Counted from the first letter of the stretch, positions 35,639-45,387 are shown. The stretch is 64,000 bases of DNA from Candidatus Fukatsuia endosymbiont of Tuberolachnus salignus (GCF_964030845.1 NZ_OZ034983.1:3010117-3074116); one strand, 5' to 3'. The notes: generated by a model not told the origin, from the letters alone. Made by a program: numbers and translations.

Positions 35639-36421
35639 GTGCCGAAACGAACTTATGCAATGAGGTATGTGGCAGGTCGACCCGTTGAACAAATTTTTCC
35701 GGGTTCGGCTCGTCCGCTGGGACGGGAGTTGCCATTGGGTGAGCCTTTACGGACATCAAAATTTTTACGTGTTATGGTGTGGAACATTTTTAAGCAGCAG
35801 CGTACCAATTGGCTCTCTATACTTAAAAAATTTGGCAAGGATTCTCAACTTATATTGCTTCAAGAAGCACGGACTACACCTGAAATGGTACGCTTCGCTA
35901 CATCTAACTATCTGGCTGCAGATCAGGTTCCTGCTTTTAAGTTTCCGCATCATCCCTCTGGTGTAATGACTTTAGCTGCAGCTCATCCTGTCTATTGTTA
36001 TCCGCTACGCGAACGAGAGCCGCTGTTACGTTTATCTAAATCTGCACTAATCACTGTTTATCCCATTCATGACAAACGTCTACTGATGGTAGTGAATATT
36101 CATGCAGTAAATTTCAGCTTGGGTGTGGATGTTTACAGTAAACAGCTTGGGCCAATAGGTGAACAAATCGCGCTGCATCCAGGACCATTAATATTAGCAG
36201 GAGATTTTAACGCATGGAGCCGTCAACGGGTAAATGCACTACGTCTATTTGCACACAAGATGGAGTTACAGGAAGTCGAGTTTCTTATTGATAACCGCAG
36301 TCGAGTATTTGGGCGTCCACTAGACTTTGTTTTTTTTCGTGATCTATATGTGGCTGAGGCATTGGTGTTAGCGACTCGAGCTTCTGATCACAATCCCCTG
36401 CGGGTCGATTTTTTGCTATAA
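35639..36421 (+). CDS. yafD: Endonuclease/exonuclease/phosphatase family protein YafD
   Basis: 260 residues if started at the GTG at 35639 (VPKRTYAMRYVAGRP), which matches the E. coli N-terminus; a TTG at 35615 would add eight residues. EEP fold: VMVWNIFKQQRTNWL, LLQEARTTPE (Glu), VNIHAVNF, LAGDFNAWSRQR (Asp, Asn) and ASDHNPLRVDF (Asp-His). The substrate is not established. It is 120 bases after mltD and in the same direction; in E. coli the two are convergently arranged neighbours. Confidence 0.9.
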   Translation: MPKRTYAMRYVAGRPVEQIFPGSARPLGRELPLGEPLRTSKFLRVMVWNIFKQQRTNWLSILKKFGKDSQLILLQEARTTPEMVRFATSNYLAADQVPAFKFPHHPSGVMTLAAAHPVYCYPLREREPLLRLSKSALITVYPIHDKRLLMVVNIHAVNFSLGVDVYSKQLGPIGEQIALHPGPLILAGDFNAWSRQRVNALRLFAHKMELQEVEFLIDNRSRVFGRPLDFVFFRDLYVAEALVLATRASDHNPLRVDFLL

Positions 36422-36534
36422 AATATAGTGTTATCAAATACGGTTTTACAAATGAAATCTAATCTAACCTGAGTTCGGGATAAGCCGATTATTTTATAAT
36501 GTGACGATATTTGCACAATAGACCTCTTCGGAAA

Positions 36535-36640
36535 CTATAGCAGGCGCCATGTAACGTGATCACTTTTGTTAATAAATATTAATTAATATCAATATGTTAT
36601 TTCTAATTTTCATAATCAACTGATACGGCGCCTGCTATAG
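36535..36640. repeat. 106-bp palindrome-ended element inside the IS5-family leader
   Basis: CTATAGCAGGCGCC at 36535-36548 is perfectly repeated in inverse (GGCGCCTGCTATAG) at 36627-36640. The interior is very AT-rich and non-coding. It occupies the space between the left end of the IS and its transposase start, overlapping the last bases of the IS terminal repeat. It may be a nested mini-element or a normal, unusually structured IS leader. Confidence 0.6.
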
Positions 36641-36687
36641 CATTCATGTAGGAATGTTGTTAAAAATCTCCTGAACAAGGAGCCCCC

Positions 36688-37125
36688 ATGAAATATGAAC
36701 AAATAAAGGTATTGGAAGAGGAAAAATTTCGGCGCTTAACCGGAGTTAAACGCAGTACATTTGAAAAGGTGATAAAGATATTGAATGAAGCAGATAAATG
36801 TAAGCAAGGGAAAGGAGGTCGGAAACCCAAGCTGGGTTTAGAAGATCGCTTATTAATGGCCCTTGAGTATCTACGGGAATATCGCACTTATTTTCATGTT
36901 AGCCGAAGCGATGGGGTGAGTGAGAGCACCTGCTATGAAACGATTAAATGGATAGAAAATACGCTAATAAAGCATCCTGATTTTGCACTCTCTGGACGCA
37001 AAGCTTTATTAAAAAGTGATAGGGAGTATGAGCTCGTTCTTATTGATGCCACAGAAACGCCGATTGAACGTCCCCAAAAAAACAAAAGCAGTTTTACTCA
37101 GGAAAAAAGAAACGACCCACCTTAA
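36688..37125 (+). CDS. IS5-family transposase, frame A
   Basis: 145 residues: an N-terminal helix-turn-helix region (VKRSTFEKVIKILNEA; GLEDRLLMALEYLREYRTY) and the first catalytic Asp in ELVLIDATETPIERP. The start ATG follows AAGGAGCCCCC, a good ribosome binding site. The heptamer A AAA AAC at 37077-37083 is a classical -1 slippage site and, if used, joins this frame to frame B without loss (Q K Q F Y S G K K K R follows the slip). Termination in frame gives only this short product. Confidence 0.88.
   Translation: MKYEQIKVLEEEKFRRLTGVKRSTFEKVIKILNEADKCKQGKGGRKPKLGLEDRLLMALEYLREYRTYFHVSRSDGVSESTCYETIKWIENTLIKHPDFALSGRKALLKSDREYELVLIDATETPIERPQKNKSSFTQEKRNDPP
37077..37083 (+). promoter_or_regulatory. 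Programmed -1 frameshift heptamer A_AAA_AAC
   Basis: The zero-frame codons are CAA AAA AAC. Slipping back one base puts the ribosome in frame at the C of position 37083 (CAA AAG CAG), which is exactly the frame that runs to the transposase end at 37511. The same arrangement is used by many two-frame insertion sequences. Confidence 0.7.
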
Positions 37126-37511
37126 AAACCCAAGTGATCGTCGATAAAAAAAGCAAAGCAGTCATCTGTACAAGCTTTACTCATGGGAGGCGTCATGATT
37201 TTAGGTTGTTCAAAGAGTCTGGCGTGCGAATACATCCTGAAATCAAAACAGTGACAGATACAGGTTACCAAGGGCTTGGCAAGATCCATTCAAACTCGGC
37301 GTTGCCTAAGAAAAAGACAAAGAAAAATCCCTTAACAAAAGAAGATAAACGCAACAATCGTGAGTTATCAAGCCAGCGTGTATTAAACGAAAATGTCCTT
37401 GGTATGATTAAACGATTTAAAATCGTATCAGATCGTTATCGAAACAGGCGAAAACGTTTTGGATTACGATTTAATCTGATTGCAGCAATTTATAACATGG
37501 AAATTAGATAA
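37083..37511 (+). CDS. IS5-family transposase, frame B (reached by -1 frameshift)
   Basis: About 142 residues when read from the slip site; the first ATG-like start inside is at 37134. It contains the second catalytic Asp (TDTGYQGLGKIHS) and the Glu (RVLNENVLGMIKRFKI), completing the DDE triad. No stop or deletion is visible, so the element may still be able to transpose. Confidence 0.85.
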   Translation, partial: QKQFYSGKKKRPTLKTQVIVDKKSKAVICTSFTHGRRHDFRLFKESGVRIHPEIKTVTDTGYQGLGKIHSNSALPKKKTKKNPLTKEDKRNNRELSSQRVLNENVLGMIKRFKIVSDRYRNRRKRFGLRFNLIAAIYNMEIR

Positions 37512-37740
37512 ATCAGAGTTTCCGAAGAGGTCTAATGTAGAGCTAATTTTGGTTTGGATGGTGTAAGGCAGTAAGCGTCGATGCCGCCGAGTAAATTGAC
37601 GATAAAATGCTGTGGTGGGCGGTGACGAATCTGCCCTATTTGTCACATATTTTGTAGTTGTTCAAAAACGGTTTCAACCAATGACCGTTTACGCAAAAGG
37701 GCGTTATCAAACACCGTGTGCTCGACAGATACCGTCTTGA

Positions 37741-38703
37741 TTACGTCTTTGCAAGCGCTATTTTTGTATCAAAAGGGAGACCTGATTTCAGCACGCCATA
37801 GGCCAGTTGGAGTAATTTACGCATTGCAGCACAGACACCGACTTTTCCCCCTTTATTTCGTTTTACCCATCGTTTCCATTGAGATTTTATTATTGGGTTG
37901 TAAGTGATGGAGCTAAGGGCTGGCATATATAGCGCTTTTCTGAGTTCTGTACACCCGACTTTTGAGAGGCGGCTACGCCCTTTAAATGCACCTGATTCGC
38001 ACAGTTTCGGATTAAGCCCTGCGTAGGCGACCACTTGCTTGCTGCTAGTAAATTTTGATACATCACCGACAAACGCCAATAAAGTGGCACTCAATATTTC
38101 GCCTATACCAGGAATACTCTCCAAGAGATGCTTATTCTTTTTCAGCCCGGGGGAGTTATTAATATGCTCTTTAATTTTCTGTTTTATCTCGACAATTTGT
38201 TTTTCTAATGCACAGATACTGTCTGTCAAAAAAGGCTGGACTATTTCATCTGCCCCCTCTTTTCGGTTACATTCCATCTGTTTCATTTCGACTAAATGAT
38301 TAAGACGACGTATCAGTGCCATAAGCTGACGTTCATTTAACGGGGCGGGAAACCAGCGTGCTGGCGAATAAAGCGCGCAATAACGCGCAATCATCTTCGC
38401 ATCCCCTTGGTCCGTTTTGTTACGACTCAGCTCACTTTGAGCAAAGGCATGAATGCGGGCGGGGGTTTCCACACTGACCTCAATCCCGTTATCCACCAAA
38501 AAAGTGGCCAGTGGCACACTGTAATGGCTGGTTGCTTCCAGGCAAATGTGGCAGTCACCGTAAGGAAGTAGCCACTTCAGCAAGTCGCTAAAACCGGATG
38601 GGGTATTGTTAAACACTTTTGTTTTATATTTTTTTCTTTCAATCCAGACAGCCACATCGAACTTTAATTTTGCTATATCAATACCGACGGGGGTTTTGTC
38701 CAT
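37741..38703 (-). CDS. IS110-family transposase (RuvC-like DEDD recombinase)
   Basis: 320 residues from the ATG at 38703 (MDKTPVGIDIAKLKFDVAVW); the open frame continues upstream to 38883 but that part is non-homologous leader. The N-terminal RuvC-like domain has GIDIAKLKFD, CLEATSHY and RNKTDQGDAKMIARYCALY (catalytic acids); the C-terminal transposase_20 domain has LESIPGIGEILSATLLAFVG, FTSSKQVVAYAGLNP and a Ser in RSRLSKVGCTELRKALYM. Intact, so probably able to act. Confidence 0.9.
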   Translation of the reverse strand: MDKTPVGIDIAKLKFDVAVWIERKKYKTKVFNNTPSGFSDLLKWLLPYGDCHICLEATSHYSVPLATFLVDNGIEVSVETPARIHAFAQSELSRNKTDQGDAKMIARYCALYSPARWFPAPLNERQLMALIRRLNHLVEMKQMECNRKEGADEIVQPFLTDSICALEKQIVEIKQKIKEHINNSPGLKKNKHLLESIPGIGEILSATLLAFVGDVSKFTSSKQVVAYAGLNPKLCESGAFKGRSRLSKVGCTELRKALYMPALSSITYNPIIKSQWKRWVKRNKGGKVGVCAAMRKLLQLAYGVLKSGLPFDTKIALAKT

Positions 38704-38937
38704 CAGATACACTCCAGACATGACAGTAAAAATCAGAGAATTCGCCAAGATCATCCTTATAAATACGTGCTCGAAGCACAAGATACCGTTCGGTCTTGAA
38801 GGCGATGATGAATATGTCACCGGGGTTTTATCTGTCTTACAAGCTTTAAAGCTTAAGGCTTCATTCAAACTCACCGCTGACATCCCAATGATCAGTTGGG
38901 GATCATTATCCTTTCAAAGCTAATAATCAAGATATAA
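38704..38937 (-). ncRNA. Candidate bridge RNA region of the IS110 element
   Basis: 234 non-coding bases upstream of the recombinase, in the place where IS110-group elements encode the bridge RNA that guides target choice. Short hairpins are visible: GTGCT/AGCAC at 38767-38779, ACCG/CGGT near 38785, the palindrome AAGCTTTAAAGCTT near 38842, and CCCAA/TTGGG at 38884-38900. Transcript ends and guide loops cannot be fixed by eye. Confidence 0.4.
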
Positions 38938-39374
38938 GGCTTCATGTTGCGACGAACTCGAGTGTTCAAGGCGCCTCCCTTTTCTTTCAGCTGTTGTAAC
39001 AATGTGTTAGAAATATCTCCTTTATCTGCATAAAGCTGGCCAAAAAGCCCTGTGACCAAGTCAGGAAGGGGTTTTCTATCGTCACCATTCCCACGGGTTA
39101 GACGAATACTGAGTAGTTCTCCCCGATGCTTAATGAGCACATGTCATTTAAAGCCAAAAAACCAGCCGGTTGAACTTTTCCCCCGTTCTGCCAAGCCTTG
39201 AAAAACACGATGACGCTTAATACGCAGGTTATCACAGACGGCAAGCGGCGTGGAATCAAAACTACACTGTACCGCTATAGCGTCATCAGCTCTGCCAAAG
39301 AAAGAGAACTGGCACGGATACGCCGCTTGGACCCGTCCGTTAGGAGCTTTGCATTGAGTAGTGGCTCAAATTTT

Positions 39375-40717
39375 GAGCCTGTACAAGATTCTGTGTAACT
39401 GCCGATTCCTCATAAATACACTGATAACCGTTCAGGGTATTCGATCATAAAGTGATTGAGAGCCTGACGCCAGTTTGGTATCGGCATTGTCCACTTTTCT
39501 GATGCAGATTCTATTGCCAGATAAATCACTTTTAATGCAGACCCATCATGTGCAAATATTTTGCGTTTTTTTATGGCTTTACGTATCACACTATTGAGTG
39601 ATTCTATCGCATTTGTTGTATAAATCACCTTGCGAATTTCGTCGGGATAAGTAAAAAATGTGGATAGGTTATCCCAATTTCTGCGCCAAATTTGTACCAG
39701 TGTTGGGTATTTTTCACCCCAGCGTCCTTCAAAACTATCAAGCTCTTGCAAAGCATTTTCTTCTGTAGCGGAACGGTAAATGAGTTTTAGGTCGGCACAG
39801 AGTGCTTGTCGATCTTTCCAACTGACGTATTTGACCGAATTACGGACTAAATGGACAATGCAAAGCTGGATTTTTGTCTCAGGATAGACCGTGTTGACAG
39901 CCTCAGGAAACCCGGTTAAACCATCCATACAAGCAATTAATATATCATTTAAGCCCCGATTCTTTAACTCGGTCAGAATCGATAACCAGGTCTTTGCTCC
40001 TTCCGTCTCCGCTATCCACAAGCCAAGGCATTCCTTATGTCCTTCCATATTGATGCCTAGCGCGATATAGACAGATTTATTGATAACCCGCTTATCCTGG
40101 TGAACTTTAACGACAATACAATCCAGATAAACAATCGGATACAGATTGTCCAGTGGGCGACTACGCCAGGTGGTTACTCGGTCAATTACCGCATCAGTGA
40201 CTTTAGATATCAAGGTTGGCGATACCTCAGCATCATAGATTTTTTTAAAGGTTTCGGTAATTTCCCGTGTGGTCATGCCTTGAGCGTAAAACGCTAAAAT
40301 GTGATCGTCAAAATGGGTCAGCCGAGTTTGCCCTTTTTCAACCATTATCGGGGAAAACTCGCCGTTACGGTCACGGGGCGTTTCTATCGCTAATTCACCG
40401 TACTGAGAGGTAATATTTTTTGCAGAATAGCCATTACGACTATTACCGCTGCCACGTCCTTCAGCCGCATTTTTGGCATAACCTAGGTGATGTTCCATTT
40501 CAGCACCTAATGCCGCTTCTACTGTCATCTTAACGAATTCATTGAGTATCTTGTTTAGATCAGATTCAGTTTTAATGTCTTTTACCAGCGCCTGAGCTAC
40601 CTGACGTAGCTGAGATTGTTGCGGGGTATCCGGTAATTTATTCTTTCTTACCATTGTCTATATCCTATTCACAAATTGTTTAAATATAGGCAATTACACA
40701 ATTTTCAGGACAGGCTC
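39375..40717 (-). mobile_element. Complete IS256-family insertion sequence with 8-bp target duplication
   Basis: The ends GAGCCTGTACAAGATTCTG... and ...CAGGACAGGCTC are imperfect inverted repeats of about 29 bp. CAAATTTT occurs at 39367-39374 and again at 40718-40725, a clean 8-bp target duplication. Removing the element rejoins the IS982 frame at CKKFEPLL. 1343 bp. Confidence 0.93.
39410..40654 (-). CDS. IS256-family (mutator-type) transposase
   Basis: 414 residues, apparently intact. DDE catalytic region: LYPIVYLDCIVVKVHQDKRV (Asp), LNDILIACMDGLTGFPEAVN (Asp) and TTNAIESLNSVIRKAIKKRK (Glu and the signature helix), with IQLCIVHLVRNSVKYVSWKD. The N-terminal DNA-binding part includes LGAEMEHHLGYAK and GNSRNGYSAKNI. 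A terminal fragment of a relative is at 30822-30966. Confidence 0.93.
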   Translation of the reverse strand: MVRKNKLPDTPQQSQLRQVAQALVKDIKTESDLNKILNEFVKMTVEAALGAEMEHHLGYAKNAAEGRGSGNSRNGYSAKNITSQYGELAIETPRDRNGEFSPIMVEKGQTRLTHFDDHILAFYAQGMTTREITETFKKIYDAEVSPTLISKVTDAVIDRVTTWRSRPLDNLYPIVYLDCIVVKVHQDKRVINKSVYIALGINMEGHKECLGLWIAETEGAKTWLSILTELKNRGLNDILIACMDGLTGFPEAVNTVYPETKIQLCIVHLVRNSVKYVSWKDRQALCADLKLIYRSATEENALQELDSFEGRWGEKYPTLVQIWRRNWDNLSTFFTYPDEIRKVIYTTNAIESLNSVIRKAIKKRKIFAHDGSALKVIYLAIESASEKWTMPIPNWRQALNHFMIEYPERLSVYL

Positions 40718-40922
40718 CAAATTTTTTGCAAAAATCATCCATTAAGCAATAAAGTTCGGTAATATCGTTCATGAATGTCTCGCTATTTCGTGATGAATAA
40801 TGTCCGCAAACATCATTATCTTGAAGTACGAGGCACTTATCTATTCTTGAGCAAAAAATTAGAGAAAATAAACGTCAATTCCTTATCCCGAACTCAGGTT
40901 AATCTAATCTAATTTAGTTTTG

Positions 40923-41066
40923 AGAGCCTATTCGAAATCGTCGTGAGTGAAGCTCAGGTGAAGGAAAAATGGGTGAGAAAGCGTAGTTACTTTTTTTTGT
41001 ATGTAACAAAAGGCAGTGAACGTATATGTTGAGCGCATTTTTGACTGAGTATCAAAGAATACAATA
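40923..41066. repeat. MITE family B, left part (interrupted by IS4-like insertion)
   Basis: Starts AGAGCCTATTCGAAATC; the complementary right end GATTTCGAATTAGGCTCT is at 43507-43524. The intervening 2.4 kb is IS material, flanked by TAGA on both sides (41063-41066 and 43505-43508). A complete copy of the family is at 51106-51266. Shared internal blocks are TTTGTAT..AACAAAA and TTGAGCG..TTTTTGAC. Non-coding. Confidence 0.65.
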
Positions 41067-41087
41067 GACCACGAGTTTCGTAGAAAA

Positions 41088-41291
41088 TTACCCAGCGCTA
41101 GGATAAACCAACAGCAATTTTATATGGCTAGCAATAGATCCTTTAATAACATCCCAATTTTGTTGGTAAAGGGTGATGTTTTCCGATAGGCGACACTTAT
41201 GCTGGTCAAACCAAGCAGCAATAGAGAAAAAAATATAATTTCTTTGCGTCCGATCCGTGCGAGCCTGACAGCGTTCAATACCACTTATCAA
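41088..41291 (-). pseudogene. IS4-like transposase, C-terminal fragment
   Basis: Reads GIERCQARTDRTQRNYIFFS, then AAWFDQHKCRLSENITLYQQ, the same C-terminus as the fuller copy at 42493-43467 (GIERCQARTGRA, AAWFEQHKRRLSEKITLYQQ). The N-terminal counterpart is on the other side of the IS630 element; the catalytic centre is missing. Confidence 0.75.
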
Positions 41292-41297
41292 TGGATA

Positions 41298-42184
41298 TAG
41301 CGTAGGCTGTATAAATTGATGTATAATTTCAAGATGACTTATCCATTAAAATTTCGCCAACATGTATTGGCTATTAAAGAGCAAGAAAAGCTTACATATG
41401 CCCAAACGGCCACACGTTTTTGTATTGGGACCGCAAGTCTGATGCGCTGGGCTAAACGAATAGAACCTTGTCTGACACGTGATAAACCCGCCAGTAAAAT
41501 AGCTCGAGCGGCGTTGATTCTTGATGTGGAAACCTACCCTGACGCGTCTCAATACGAGCGAGCCCAACGTATGGGAGTGAGCGCTAGAGGTATCTGCCAT
41601 GCGTTGAAACGGGCAGGGTTTAGCTATAAAAAAAACATTTTATCATCCAAAAGCCAACGCCCAATCCCGAGAAGATTTTCAGGTCAAGATCCAGGCCTAT
41701 GAAGCCAGCGAGACCCCTATTATTTACGTGGATGAAAGCGGTTTTGCTCATGACATGCCCCGCCTCTACGGCTATTGAGCTAAAGGTAAGCGGTGTTACG
41801 GTCAACATGATTGGCCCGCTAAAGCACGTACCAATGTCATTGGCGCTCAGCTTAACGGAAAATTAACCACCGTTTGTGCCTTTGAATACAATATCAATAG
41901 CGATATTTTTCATGCGTGGGTAACCCAAGACTGACTGCCAAAAATCCCTCAAGGGGCTGTTATCGTGATGGATAATGTGAGCTTTCACAAACGCCAGGAT
42001 ATCCAGTCTACTAGACAAAAATCTGGTTTTATTCTGGAATATCTCCCGACGTATTCTCCTGACCTCAACCCGATTGAGCACAAATGGGCTCAGGCTAAAG
42101 CCCTTCGTAGGAAACGACAATGCGATATCGACACTCTCTTTTCTGACCCTTTATTTTGAATCAATTTATACGGCTACAGCCATA
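41298..42184 (+). mobile_element. IS630-family insertion sequence
   Basis: The left end TAGCGTAGGCTGTATAAATTG and the reversed right end TGGCTGTAGCCGTATAAATTG form imperfect inverted repeats, with TA at the borders as expected for this family. It is inserted in the reverse-strand IS4-like remnant (fragments at 41088-41291 and 42174-42413). Confidence 0.75.
41334..42159 (+). pseudogene. IS630-family transposase, frameshifted and with two stops
   Basis: Starts MTYPLKFRQHVLAIKEQEKL with the helix-turn-helix ATRFCIGTASLMRWAK. The frame shifts in an A-rich run near 41629, then reads IIYVDESGFAHDMPRLYGY, TGA, GAQLNGKLTTVCAFEYN and FHAWVTQD, TGA, before VIVMDNVSFHKRQDIQS and SPDLNPIEHKWAQAKALRR. 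The three catalytic acidic positions are all recognisable but the gene cannot give a full protein. Confidence 0.85.
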
Positions 42185-42413
42185 ACTCCGCAAGTGGCCA
42201 TAGCCCTTTGGGACGGAATAGGCTATTTTTTAACCAATATCTGATACTTTCATGGGATAAAAATGATGCACTTACCTCTGGTAGTGCCAAACCAGAGAAC
42301 CTTACGCTACTTGCCTGCAAAAATACTCTGTCAAGCGCTTTCATACAGTCATTGATGATTCGGTATTCAACCATTACCTCATCAGCTTTTTTTAAAATTT
42401 TATCTTTTACCAT
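42174..42413 (-). pseudogene. IS4-like transposase, N-terminal fragment
   Basis: CMKALDRVFLQASSVRFSGL, then ALPEVSASFLSHESIRYWLK, matches residues ~10-50 of the neighbouring copy (KAFLQASRVRYSGLALSEVS). It ends against the IS630 right border. With the fragment at 41088-41291 it represents one older element lacking its centre. Confidence 0.7.
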
Positions 42414-42427
42414 TTTTTATTGAACAC

Positions 42428-43501
42428 GAGTTTCGCACTGTAATAAATGAGGGTAAAAGAAGAGTAGAAAAAAAGATAAGAATGGTAATGAGATGTCAGG
42501 TTATCCCTGTACGAAAGACCTTTATAAAGCATTTTTACAAGCGAGTCGTGTGAGATATTCTGGTCTGGCGTTGTCAGAAGTGAGCCCGTCGAGGGTATCC
42601 CATGATAGCGTAATTCGCAGGTTAAAGAGCCGCTGTTTTCGTCCCAAAGAGTTGTGTCAACTTGTCGCACCCTCGATTGAGCGGGGAGCGCCTTGTTTAG
42701 TGATTGCGGCTGATACTGTGCTAGCAAAAAAACGGAGTAAGAAGATAGAGCTGTTTAATTATCAATATTCTGGTAATGAACAGGGTGTTATAGCCGGTAT
42801 TGGTTTGGTTAATCTGCTGTGGCAGGGTCTTGAAACGGGAGAGTCAGTGCCTATTGACTACCGAATTGACGACAAAGAGACCGCCGGAAAAACAAAAAGC
42901 TCGCATTTTTGCGACATGCTCAAACTGGCAAAAGCGAGGGGCATAAGCCCTGAAGCGGTGGTGATGGATGCGTGGTATTCAAGTTTAGATAATCTCAACG
43001 CCATTCGTTCTCCTGGCTGGATTGGGGTCACCACGTTGAGAAAGCACCGGATAGTTAATCGTAACGTAACATTAGCCTCACTTGATATTCCAGAAGAAGG
43101 GCTTTCAGTACACCTGCGGGGCGATGGTTGGGTGACAGTCTTCAAGTTTGTGGCCAAACACGGTTGCATTGATTATGTTGCTACGAACCAAGAGACCCCC
43201 ACCCGGGGACAAATTAGTGCTGTCACCGAAGCCCGTCGGTCTGTTGAAGTTTATCATCGGGAAATCACACAAACTTGTGGCATAGAACGCTGTCAGGCCC
43301 GCACAGGCCGGGCGTAAAGAAATCATATTTTTCTGGCCATGGCTGCCTGGTTTGAACAACATAAACGCCGTCTGTCCGAAAAAATAACTCTTTACCAACA
43401 AAATTGGGCTGTCATTAAAAACGCCATTACTGAACACATCAGATTACTCTTGGCTTCCCCAGGTTAGATCCGTGCGTAACTCGTGTTGAAGTGCGAAACT
43501 C
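42428..43501 (+). mobile_element. IS4-like insertion sequence
   Basis: GAGTTTCGCACT at 42428-42439 is repeated in inverse as AGTGCGAAACTC at 43490-43501, giving 12-bp ends around a single transposase gene. It stands head to head with the older remnant of the same family. Confidence 0.7.
42493..43467 (+). pseudogene. IS4-like DDE transposase with a premature stop
   Basis: Open from 42493 to a TAA at 43315-43317 (274 residues), then the same frame continues with RNHIFLAMAAWFEQHKRRLS to a TAG at 43465. In the related fragment at 41088 the stop position is a Gln codon, so this is a point nonsense mutation. Catalytic positions: CLVIAADTVLAKKRSKK (Asp), EAVVMDAWYSSLDNL (Asp), ARRSVEVYHREITQ (Glu). 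The exact family within the IS4 superfamily is uncertain. Confidence 0.75.
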
Positions 43502-43506
43502 TCGTA

Positions 43507-43524
43507 GATTTCGAATTAGGCTCT
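43507..43524. repeat. MITE family B, right end
   Basis: GATTTCGAATTAGGCTCT, the inverse of the left end at 40923-40939 apart from one base. It was separated from the rest of the repeat by the IS4-like insertion and now lies about 65 bases upstream of the rRNA promoter. Confidence 0.6.
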
Positions 43525-43587
43525 AACACTTTATGTGATATTTTTGGCGGGTAAACAAGCAATTAAAATTCTTTTTCAAATTAAGGG

Positions 43588-43615
43588 TTGCAGGTTGAGA
43601 TAAACTCCCTATAAT
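43588..43615 (+). promoter_or_regulatory. rRNA operon promoter (rrn P1-like)
   Basis: -35 TTGCAG at 43588-43593, 16-base spacer, -10 TATAAT at 43610-43615, followed by the GC-rich discriminator GCGCC. ACTCCCTATAATGCGCC and CCACTGAC are the same as in the E. coli rrn P1 promoters. The 25 bases upstream are A/T tracts, fitting an UP element. The discriminator implies stringent control by ppGpp, whose synthetase/hydrolase (spoT) is in this window. Confidence 0.85.
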
Positions 43616-43658
43616 GCGCCTCCACTGACGTAAGGTGATTTAACGAACCTTCGCAGTA

Positions 43659-43670
43659 GCTCTTTAACAA
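43659..43670 (+). promoter_or_regulatory. boxA antitermination site of the rRNA leader
   Basis: GCTCTTTAACAA, identical to the core of the E. coli rrn boxA, followed by CAGACAATCTGTGTGGGCACT-like bases as in E. coli. Binds NusB-NusE to prevent early termination. Confidence 0.8.
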
Positions 43671-43840
43671 TTAATCAGACAATCTGTGTGGGCACTGGCA
43701 ATATGCTATCGCTTGGTTTTGAAAAAGACTGGGCAAAAGCAAGAATAAAGTGCTGAAGAATGTATGAATCCGTGATCGTTTTGTTTTTTACTGCAAAGTG
43801 GTTGAGGCTGATTTCATATTGAAGCGCAGAGCAGTAAATA

Positions 43841-45387
<1,547 letters not shown>

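Larger units (their letters stand above)
36521..37533 (+). mobile_element. IS5-family insertion sequence with 18-bp perfect ends
   Basis: TAGACCTCTTCGGAAACT at 36519-36536 is perfectly repeated in inverse at 37518-37535; the outer TA on each side is probably the target duplication. It contains two transposase frames joined by a frameshift signal. It is inserted in the 3' end of the IS982 element, right at its transposase stop codon. Confidence 0.9.
37741..38937 (-). mobile_element. IS110-family insertion sequence
   Basis: Inserted within the IS982 transposase between RRNMKP and the ALLRKR region. As expected for IS110 there are no obvious terminal inverted repeats; the right edge in the host frame is at about 38937 and the left edge coincides with the transposase stop at 37741. 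The long non-coding part is upstream of the transposase. Confidence 0.75.
37534..40772 (-). pseudogene. IS982-family transposase, broken by two insertions
   Basis: Begins MNDITELYCLMDDFCKKF at 40772, is cut by the IS256 element, and resumes as EPLLNAKLLTDGSKRRIRA before 39374. A stretch is missing; then FDSTPLAVCDNLRIKRHRVF, KSSTGWFFGFK, an in-frame stop, LIKHRGELLSIRLTRGNGDD and RVRRNMKP reach the IS110 insertion. The end, ALLRKRSLVETVFEQLQNM then HFIVNLLGGIDAYCL, lies at 37545-37735. It is dead through a deletion, stops and insertions. Confidence 0.85.
36466..40900 (-). mobile_element. IS982-family element carrying three nested insertions
   Basis: Perfect 19-bp inverted repeats, AACCTGAGTTCGGGATAAG at 36466 and its complement at 40882-40900, are flanked by a perfect 10-bp target duplication (AATCTAATCT at 36456-36465 and 40901-40910). 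The pieces belonging to the element are 36466-36520, 37534-~37740, ~38938-39374 and 40718-40900, together about 900 bp, the normal IS982 size. Between them sit an IS5-family, an IS110-family and an IS256-family element. The host transposase is inactive. Confidence 0.9.

Noticed and set aside
38703..38883. 60-residue N-terminal extension of the IS110 transposase
   Set aside because: Homology begins at MDKTPVGIDIAK (38703); the upstream part overlaps the hairpin-rich leader and is unlike the family.
39198..39398. 66-residue forward open frame
   Set aside because: It is antisense to the IS982 transposase N-terminal part and runs into the IS256 end; shadow frame.
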